A program made the position numbers and the translations under genes. From CAUYUA01 sp963575675 (GTDB taxonomy: Bacteria > Pseudomonadota > Alphaproteobacteria > Azospirillales > Azospirillaceae), in assembly GCA_963575675.1 (NCBI GenBank), contig CAUYUA010000225.1, positions 1-29,727 on the forward strand: a stretch of 29,727 bases of DNA, read 5' to 3'. This document shows positions 24,465 through 29,727 of this stretch, in pieces (within the stretch, counting starts at the first letter, position 1; the number at the start of each line of letters is the position of its first letter). Below the pieces are notes generated by a model. That model was not told the DNA's origin. It ran no database searches and saw only the letters and a program-made list of their open reading frames with translations.

Positions 24465-26564
24465 TTAAGCTTGCCTTTTCAAATAACGACGCCACATCGC
24501 CACATAAGCGCGCTCAAGCTGTCGCGCAATCCGCGCACGGTCACATAACGGGCTTTCCTTCAACGACGTCCGCAAAGCAGAACGCTCAAAGATCAAACGC
24601 TGCGGGTTCGCCGCCAAAGCCAAAGCCTGCGTTCGATACTGCTCCGGCGTTTCCGCCACCCAATCTCGACGACCGAGGCGACACAACATCGCCGCGCTCC
24701 ACCGCGCCACCATCGTCGCTCCGGCCAAAGTAATCACCGGAACCCCCATCCACAACGATTCATATGTCGTGGTTGATCCTGTAAACGGAAACGGATCCAA
24801 AGTTATGTCTATTGTCTGATAAAAAAGCAAATGCTCCCGAAGTTCTTCTCCGCCGCCGACGAAATCAATTCTGTTCTCCGCAACGCCACTGCTTTCAAAT
24901 AGAGAGACAAAACGTCGTCGAATCTCCGGATTTCCGAAGGCGCGTTGATGTTTCAACCGCAGCCGAGATTCAGGAACCGCATTGAGAATCTCCACCCATA
25001 CGGCAATCACTTTAGGCGTGATTTTGGCGGGATTATTGGCGGAACCAAATGTAACCGCGCCACGCGCCAAAAAAGGCGAGGCTCCCGGTTCGGGAGCGCC
25101 TTCGATCGGCTCAGCCGCATAGAATGTTGGAATACGAAAAACACGTTCGGTAAAGCGCTCGGCGGTTCGACGCGGCGCTAAATAAGGATCAGCGATCAGG
25201 TAGTCCATAACCTCCAAACCGCTTGTCGCCGGGTCATGAAAGCTGACCAAAATCGGCGCCGGTTTGCGAGCGCAGACCATAAGCCGGTTTTGATCGAATC
25301 GACCGGCGAGACAAATTAAAATATCAATTTCGTCGGCGCGAATTTGCTCTGCAACCTGATCATCGGTCATCCCGATCGTATTGCGCCATCCATCGCTGAG
25401 GCTCCGAAAATAATCGGTGACGGCGTCCGGTCGAAGAACCTCGGCATAACATATCACTTCAAAATCGCGCCGGTTGCGAGCTTCGAAAACCGGCATAATA
25501 TTTCTTCCGACCGGGTGTCCGCGAAAGTCGGAAGAGAGATAACCAAGTCTAAGACGGCGTTTTAACGGCGAAGAGCCGTTAAAAAAACGGCGTTTAAGAG
25601 GCTTTATAGCGCCATAGTGAGGGCGCGCCAAGGTCGTTTCAACGGCTCTATGCTCTGCGAACAACTCATCCGGGGAGAAATCCTCGGCATAAAGCAACGC
25701 GCACAGCAAATTTTTTCCGGCGTCGACAAAATTAGGAAGCGTCGCCAACGCGCGGCGATAGGCCGCCAAAGCCTCGGAGAGCCGCCCTTGGTCCTTTAAG
25801 GCGTTCCCCAAGCAATTCCAAGATTCGCCATGATTTGGATCGATCGCCAAAGCCTCTCGACACCGCTGCTCGGAAGTCTCCGGTCTTCCCATCTCACGCA
25901 AGACGGCGGCCGAACCAAACAGAAGCGGAATCATCTTTGGATGGATGATCAACGCTTGAGTAAAAATATCTGCGGCTTCTTCGAGTCGACCGCATTGAAA
26001 CAGCGCAACGCCCAAATTATGGAGAACGCGCCCGTTGGCCGGCGCCGCATCGAGCGCGCGGCGATAGTGAGCAATGGCCTCTTCAATTTTCCCCTGATCC
26101 GCGCATAAATCAGCTAAAGCGTTGCGTGCGGCAACGTGTCCAGGCCACGCGCGCAAGACATGGCCGAACTCCGCGATTGCGGCCTCGCGTTGCTTTTGCG
26201 CAGCGAGAATCATTCCGAGATTGATTCGGGAATCAATCATATCAGGCTTCGTCGTGAGCGAACGCCGATAAGCAAGCGCCGCGTCATCGAGTCGTCCTTG
26301 CCGATGCAGCGCGTGGCCTAAATTATACCATGCCTCCGCATGGTTGGGAGTGACGGCGATCACGCGGCGATATGCAGCGATCGCTTGTTCGATCTCGCCG
26401 TTTTCATCCAAAAGACAAGCGGCTTTGAACGAAGCGTCGTCGAAATTTCTCTGTTGCGCGGTAAGAGGATCAAAAAAATCAAAAGACAAAAACGGCCTTC
26501 CTTCCGGAACGAACGACAATGAATCTCGGTTCGATAAAAGCATCGGACGATTATTATACACCAT
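24465..26564 (-). CDS. TPR-containing OGT-like (GT41) glycosyltransferase
   Basis: The product is 699 aa from an ATG at 26564. The start is uncertain: the frame is open to a TTG at 26765, another ATG is at 26543, and no good ribosome-binding site is seen at any. Residues about 43-278 form about seven TPR units (for example 'AIAAYRRVIAVTPNHAEAWYNLGHAL'). Residues about 338-690 match the catalytic half of O-GlcNAc transferase homologues. SSDFRGHPVG corresponds to the SSDFGNHP segment with the catalytic-region His, NPAKITPKVIAVW corresponds to the active-site Lys segment, and DPFPFTGSTTTYESLWMGVP is the sugar-nucleotide region. Bacterial relatives transfer sugars to proteins in the cytoplasm. 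Its place beside a divergent flagellin gene suggests flagellin O-glycosylation, an inference from context only. Confidence 0.85.
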   Translation of the reverse strand: MVYNNRPMLLSNRDSLSFVPEGRPFLSFDFFDPLTAQQRNFDDASFKAACLLDENGEIEQAIAAYRRVIAVTPNHAEAWYNLGHALHRQGRLDDAALAYRRSLTTKPDMIDSRINLGMILAAQKQREAAIAEFGHVLRAWPGHVAARNALADLCADQGKIEEAIAHYRRALDAAPANGRVLHNLGVALFQCGRLEEAADIFTQALIIHPKMIPLLFGSAAVLREMGRPETSEQRCREALAIDPNHGESWNCLGNALKDQGRLSEALAAYRRALATLPNFVDAGKNLLCALLYAEDFSPDELFAEHRAVETTLARPHYGAIKPLKRRFFNGSSPLKRRLRLGYLSSDFRGHPVGRNIMPVFEARNRRDFEVICYAEVLRPDAVTDYFRSLSDGWRNTIGMTDDQVAEQIRADEIDILICLAGRFDQNRLMVCARKPAPILVSFHDPATSGLEVMDYLIADPYLAPRRTAERFTERVFRIPTFYAAEPIEGAPEPGASPFLARGAVTFGSANNPAKITPKVIAVWVEILNAVPESRLRLKHQRAFGNPEIRRRFVSLFESSGVAENRIDFVGGGEELREHLLFYQTIDITLDPFPFTGSTTTYESLWMGVPVITLAGATMVARWSAAMLCRLGRRDWVAETPEQYRTQALALAANPQRLIFERSALRTSLKESPLCDRARIARQLERAYVAMWRRYLKRQA

Positions 26565-26816
26565 TATCGATGTATCGACGCAACAACGATTTGTCGAAGC
26601 GCCGGGAACAGGAAACACAACCGGACGCGACGTTCTCCGAACAGGTTCTAAAACAGATTTATTTCGAGCCCCCCTCCTCGGGATTCCTTTATGGCGCCGT
26701 ATTGTCGCCCGTTGATCGTCATTTCCATCACCCTCTTTAAACGTCAGCTTCGTCAACAACGACAATTTTACAAGAAGTCCTCGAAAAAGTCACAAAAAAG
26801 GGCGGATTTAGAATTC

Positions 26817-26908
26817 GTTTTTTCTCCAAAAAACATGACGGAAAATAACTTTTCCTTGGTCAAGCTCCGTCCAAGTTCGTTCATTTTGCCTGGAGGAAAA
26901 TTTTTCCT
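26817..26908. promoter_or_regulatory. Cluster of three AT-rich inverted repeats
   Basis: GTTTTTT-CTCC-AAAAAAC (26817-26834), GGAAAA-TAAC-TTTTCC (26840-26855) and AGGAAAA-T-TTTTCCT (26894-26908) follow each other. The last two share the GGAAAA/TTTTCC core and could be related binding sites between the divergent genes. The first could also act as a weak terminator. Confidence 0.5.
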
Positions 26909-27185
26909 AGCAAATTCGTCTCAGTCTCTGCGAAAAAAGCGTGACGTGAAGAAGAAAACGGTATATTTTACCTTCTCGTGGGCAATTGGCGCCGCAACCT
27001 TCTTCGAAAGACCAGCCCCGCCCGTCTCCGCGCCCCACAAACGCAACACGGGTTGTCGCTTTCTTCCGACAGAATGGGCTTGAGTTAAAATCGTCGCTTC
27101 TTATGAGCGTGATGTGGTCTTTGCTTTGATCCATACTCTCAGAGAAAACGCCGAAATCGAACGAAGCGCAACGGCGTTCACCTCA

Positions 27186-27226
27186 TCCTCGGAGAATCCG
27201 AGGAAATAACCGTTCTCCAAAGGAGA
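27186..27226 (+). promoter_or_regulatory. Structured leader of the flagellin mRNA
   Basis: A perfect 7-bp hairpin (TCCTCGG-AGAAT-CCGAGGA, 27186-27204) is followed by a small inverted repeat (TCTCC-AAA-GGAGA, 27214-27226) that contains the Shine-Dalgarno sequence itself. The start codon is six bases on. In Caulobacter, FlbT controls flagellin through the mRNA leader. The same control here is inferred from the FlbT gene downstream. Confidence 0.6.
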
Positions 27227-27232
27227 CTTTCA

Positions 27233-29077
27233 ATGGCCGTTAATGAAGTTAGCTTGACCGCCGGCATGCGGACCAACCTCCTGCTGTTGCAGAACACAGC
27301 GGATAAGTTGGCGAAAACCCAAAACAATTTGGCCACCGGCAATAAGATCAACAGCGCCCTCGATGGTCCCACCGCCTACTTCGCCGCCAAAGGTTTGGGG
27401 CAGCGCGCAAGCGATTTGTCCAGCCTGAAAGACGCGATGGGTCAGGCGATCAACACCATCAAAGCGGCGGACAAAGGCATCACCGCCATTGAAAGCATGA
27501 TCGAGCAAGCGCGTGGTTTGACCACCGCCGCTTATGGTTCTTTGGGCAACGACGCCGCGTCTCGCGCAACCCGCAAGACATTGGCCACTCAGTTCAACAC
27601 CCTCAAGGCTCAGATCGATAAGATCGCCGAGGATTCCGGTTACGCCGGAAAGAACATGCTGGCCGGAAACGGGCTGCGTTTGGATTCCACCGGAACCTCG
27701 CGCACCGCCGTCAACTCCATCACCGGCGTCAGCTCCGCCCGCACCACCAACGTCGTCTCCACCGACACCTACACCATTAAGGTCACCGGCGACAGCCGCT
27801 TGTCCGCCAATTCCAGCGACGTCGCAACCGCCGAGCAAGATCGCGGCCTCGTCGGCTTGAAAATCAGCGGCAAGCTCAGCGCCTCCAACGGCAATTTCGG
27901 CGACGTCGCCATCGAAACGCGCGGCTCCGCCGGAACGCAGCGCACCTTCACCGTCAGCGACGGCACCGAAGCCCGCACCATTAAATACTTCGACAATTCG
28001 CAGAAAGCCGAAACCGCGACGTCTCAGGCTTCGCGCACCTCGACCGCGCAGGTCTCCACCGTCAGCATCAGCGGCACCATCGAGCAAGGCGACATCTTCA
28101 CCGTCAGCGTGAAAGGTCAAGTCTTCAAGTACGCCGCCACCTCCTCCGACTCAGCCTCCACCATCGGCTCGAAGCTGCGCACCAGCATTCAAAGCAAAAT
28201 CACCGCCGGAACGCTCGCTTCCTCCGACATCGCCACCACCGCAGTCGGCAGCGGCGGCACCATCACCGTCACCGGCGGAACCTCCACAACCACCTCTAAA
28301 GACTTCACCATCACGGCGACCGCCTCCAACGCCCTCAGCCTCAAGATCAGCCAGTCCTTCGCCAGCGGCGCCATCGTGTCGTTCACGGTCGATCGCGTGG
28401 CCATGGAAGATGCGGTCAACGGCGGAAACGGCATCTCGACCATCGAGAAAAACGCCAATATTCAAATCTCCGTCACCAACATTGCCGGAACCACCGTCAC
28501 TCGCGACGCCAACAACGCGCGCGGCCAAGGCAAGCTGGCTTCCGGCGAAAACGCTTTCGCCTTCGACAGCGGCACCGTGCGCATCAAAGTCGATGACAAC
28601 AACATCCGTCAGGCGGCCACGGTTGCGGCGGCGAAAAACATCTCGACCGTTCAGCAGACCAATTCCTCCACCGCCAACGATTTGACCGTTCAGTTCAACG
28701 AGCGCAACACAAACACCATCACCGTGTTGAGCCAGAACGTGAAGACCGACGGTCAAGGTCTGCGTATGGACTATGCGCAGAACGGTTGGACCGACCGCAC
28801 CGACATCGACAAAGCCGTCGCCGGTCTCGATTACGCCAAGCAGACCTTGCGTTCCGCTTCCCAGTCCTTGAGCACCAACCTCAACATCATCACCACTCGC
28901 GAGCAATTCACCAAAGAATTCAGCGACGTGTTGGTCGAGGGCGGTAATAAGCTCACATTGGCGGATCAGAACGAAGAAGGCGCGAACATGCTCATGCTGC
29001 AAACTCGTCAGCAGCTCGGCACGATCGCCCTCAGCTTGTCGAACCAGTCGCAGCAGTCCATCTTGCGCCTGTTCTAA
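27233..29077 (+). CDS. Flagellin (large, 614 aa)
   Basis: The start at 27233 follows a strong AAAGGAGA site. Residues about 1-140 form the conserved N-terminal D0/D1 helices: 'MAVNEVSLTAGMRTNLLLLQNTADKLAKTQNNLATGNKINSALDGPTAYFAA' pattern, 'SGYAGKNMLAGNGL'. Residues about 515-614 form the C-terminal D1/D0 helices ('DIDKAVAGLDYAKQTLRSASQSLSTNLNIITTREQFT', ending 'QQSILRLF'). Between lies about 370 residues of Thr/Ser/Ala/Gly-rich, beta-prone surface-domain sequence. There is no signal peptide, as expected for flagellar type III export. Alphaproteobacterial flagellins are often 270-500 aa, so this one carries an enlarged surface domain with many Thr and Ser, possible glycosylation sites. Two long antisense frames exist but are codon-bias shadows. 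FlbT follows on the same strand. Confidence 0.97.
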   Translation: MAVNEVSLTAGMRTNLLLLQNTADKLAKTQNNLATGNKINSALDGPTAYFAAKGLGQRASDLSSLKDAMGQAINTIKAADKGITAIESMIEQARGLTTAAYGSLGNDAASRATRKTLATQFNTLKAQIDKIAEDSGYAGKNMLAGNGLRLDSTGTSRTAVNSITGVSSARTTNVVSTDTYTIKVTGDSRLSANSSDVATAEQDRGLVGLKISGKLSASNGNFGDVAIETRGSAGTQRTFTVSDGTEARTIKYFDNSQKAETATSQASRTSTAQVSTVSISGTIEQGDIFTVSVKGQVFKYAATSSDSASTIGSKLRTSIQSKITAGTLASSDIATTAVGSGGTITVTGGTSTTTSKDFTITATASNALSLKISQSFASGAIVSFTVDRVAMEDAVNGGNGISTIEKNANIQISVTNIAGTTVTRDANNARGQGKLASGENAFAFDSGTVRIKVDDNNIRQAATVAAAKNISTVQQTNSSTANDLTVQFNERNTNTITVLSQNVKTDGQGLRMDYAQNGWTDRTDIDKAVAGLDYAKQTLRSASQSLSTNLNIITTREQFTKEFSDVLVEGGNKLTLADQNEEGANMLMLQTRQQLGTIALSLSNQSQQSILRLF

Positions 29078-29102
29078 GATTAAGAGTAGACTCCGTAATG
29101 GC

Positions 29103-29134
29103 GGGCGGCGACTTCGGTCGCCGTCCGTTGTTTT
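29103..29134 (+). terminator. Flagellin terminator with a UUCG tetraloop
   Basis: A 10-bp stem (GGGCGGCGAC with GTCGCCGTCC, one G-T pair) closes a TTCG loop, followed by GTTGTTTT. It lies 25 bp past the flagellin stop and probably separates flagellin from flbT expression. Confidence 0.85.
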
Positions 29135-29137
29135 AGG

Positions 29138-29147
29138 CCCCCCCCCC
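29138..29147 (+). repeat. Homopolymeric C10 tract
   Basis: Ten consecutive C residues lie between the flagellin terminator and flbT, 82 bp before the flbT start. Tracts like this can change length during replication. It is outside coding sequence, so any effect would be on promoter spacing. Confidence 0.8.
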
Positions 29148-29229
29148 GGTCGTTACGGAACGCTGTTCCAAAAGACACGGAACATTGTTCTCAAAACGAT
29201 AGGATGCGCCCGCTTACGGAGTTCCGGTT

Positions 29230-29631
29230 ATGCCTCTCAAGTTTGTGCTCCGCCCCAACGAAAAAGTCATCATCAATGGCGCCGTTGTGGGAGTAGGCGA
29301 TCGACCGGGCGTGCTTTTCCTTTACAACACCGCCAATTTCCTGCGTGGCAGAGAAATTCTTAAAGAAGAGCAAATCGATTCCATCGAAAAAAAACTCTAT
29401 TTCGTCATCCAGCTTATTTATATCTTTCCTGAAGACACGGCGGTCAATCTCGTGCGACTTCGCACGATCATTACGGAAATGCGCGAGTCAAATCCTGAAT
29501 ATGAAGTTGATTTGAGTGAAATCGAACATTTAATCGATAATAAAAACTATTATCGCGCTCTTAAGATTTGCCGCAAGCTTTTCAAATCAGATCATATTGG
29601 GAGTTCGTCCTCTTTTGAAGAGGCGTCGTAG
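29230..29631 (+). CDS. flbT: FlbT, flagellin expression regulator
   Basis: The product is 133 aa from the ATG at 29230, with CGGAG about seven bases upstream. The FlbT pattern is clear: 'MPLKFVLRPNEKVIINGAVVGVGDRPGVLFLYNTANFLRGREIL', then 'KKLYFVIQLIYIF', and a helical C-terminus with 'NKNYYRALKICRKLF'. In Caulobacter and relatives FlbT acts on the flagellin mRNA leader and links filament synthesis to hook completion, usually with FlaF. No flaF is in the window; it may lie beyond the right edge. The C-terminal Ser/Glu-rich tail is short. The gene likely has its own promoter, since a strong terminator precedes it. Confidence 0.93.
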   Translation: MPLKFVLRPNEKVIINGAVVGVGDRPGVLFLYNTANFLRGREILKEEQIDSIEKKLYFVIQLIYIFPEDTAVNLVRLRTIITEMRESNPEYEVDLSEIEHLIDNKNYYRALKICRKLFKSDHIGSSSSFEEAS

Positions 29632-29675
29632 TTTTTTGCGCCAATTCGTGTAATAAATTCACATATAAATCAGAT

Positions 29676-29727
29676 GGGTCCAGGGACTGTGTTCCTGGTC
29701 GCCGGGGATCATAAGGGGGGAGCGAAA
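29676..29727 (+). repeat. Dispersed hairpin repeat, copy 5 (cut by window edge)
   Basis: Forward copy identical over the visible part to the outer arm of copies 3 and 4, starting GGGTCCAGGGACTGTGTTCC and ending in the GGGGGGAGCGAAA loop. It lies about 45 bp past the flbT stop codon. Confidence 0.9.

Larger units (their letters stand above)
26565..27232. other. Divergent control region between glycosyltransferase and flagellin
   Basis: About 670 bp. It holds three AT-rich inverted repeats within 95 bp (26817-26834, 26840-26855, 26894-26908) and a structured flagellin leader (27186-27226). The extended glycosyltransferase frame (26565-26765) is open but low in information. I found no convincing sigma-54 or sigma-28 promoter. 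Confidence 0.55.

Noticed and set aside
27086..27157. Possible sigma-28 flagellin promoter (TAAA at 27086, GCCGAAAT at 27150)
   Set aside because: The two elements are not at the required spacing, and no sigma-54 GG/GC pair at 10-bp spacing was found either.
27230..28120. Long minus-strand open frame (296 aa) antisense to flagellin
   Set aside because: Gly/Asp/Ala-rich translation typical of the antisense of a Thr/Ala-biased gene; no ribosome-binding site; the plus-strand flagellin is certain.
28151..29002. Second long minus-strand frame (283 aa) antisense to flagellin
   Set aside because: Same shadow effect of strong codon bias; no recognisable domain.

Overview
The window looks like a piece of an alphaproteobacterial chromosome, most likely Rhodospirillales-like. 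The evidence is a FlbT homologue beside a flagellin gene, a DUF1491 protein, CreD, and a Mic60/COG4223-like membrane protein. I cannot name a genus. No rRNA, tRNA or CRISPR array was seen.

Layout. (1) 60-1394, minus: an FHA-domain single-pass membrane protein. It is divergent from (2) 1890-8828, plus: three consecutive long TolC-like outer-membrane proteins, the last two overlapping by 4 nt. No inner-membrane pump or adaptor gene accompanies them. (3) 9013-10038: a divergent ATP-grasp protein. 10248-12335: a dCache-HAMP methyl-accepting chemotaxis protein. 12711-13217: a FlaG-like protein followed by a clear terminator. (4) 13367-13906, minus: DUF1491 and a 64-aa upstream partner. 14472-15082: a RelE/HigB-type toxin and its HTH antitoxin, with a palindromic operator at the toxin start. 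(5) 15391-17558, minus: a protein with a PPC-like beta domain and a FabH-like ketoacyl-ACP synthase III with an intact Cys-His-Asn triad. (6) 17657-19024: an apparently intact IS256-family element with 66-bp inverted ends and an 8-bp direct repeat. (7) 19239-24082, minus: an EHD/dynamin-like GTPase, a 206-bp palindromic repeat element, an HTH-transmembrane-coiled-coil protein resembling alphaproteobacterial Mic60, and CreD. (8) 24465-26564, minus: a TPR/GT41 (OGT-like) glycosyltransferase, divergent from 27233-29631, plus: a large flagellin and FlbT.

How the parts fit. The right end is a flagellar-filament module. Flagellin, its likely post-transcriptional regulator FlbT and a nearby OGT-like enzyme form a plausible flagellin production and glycosylation set. 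FlaG-like and chemoreceptor genes lie further left. The creD, Mic60-like and dynamin-like genes suggest an inner-membrane shaping or envelope module. The three TolC paralogues each keep exactly two cysteines in the mature protein, both in the same pre-barrel insertion, and look like a lineage-specific outer-membrane family.

A dispersed repeat of about 75 bp carries two or three hairpins. It occurs five times: at both window edges, after the ketoacyl synthase gene, and as an inverted pair between the dynamin-like and Mic60-like genes. The best candidates for something undescribed are the Mic60-like/dynamin-like pair, the TolC triplet, the metal-ligand-altered ATP-grasp protein, and the structured leader of the flagellin mRNA.
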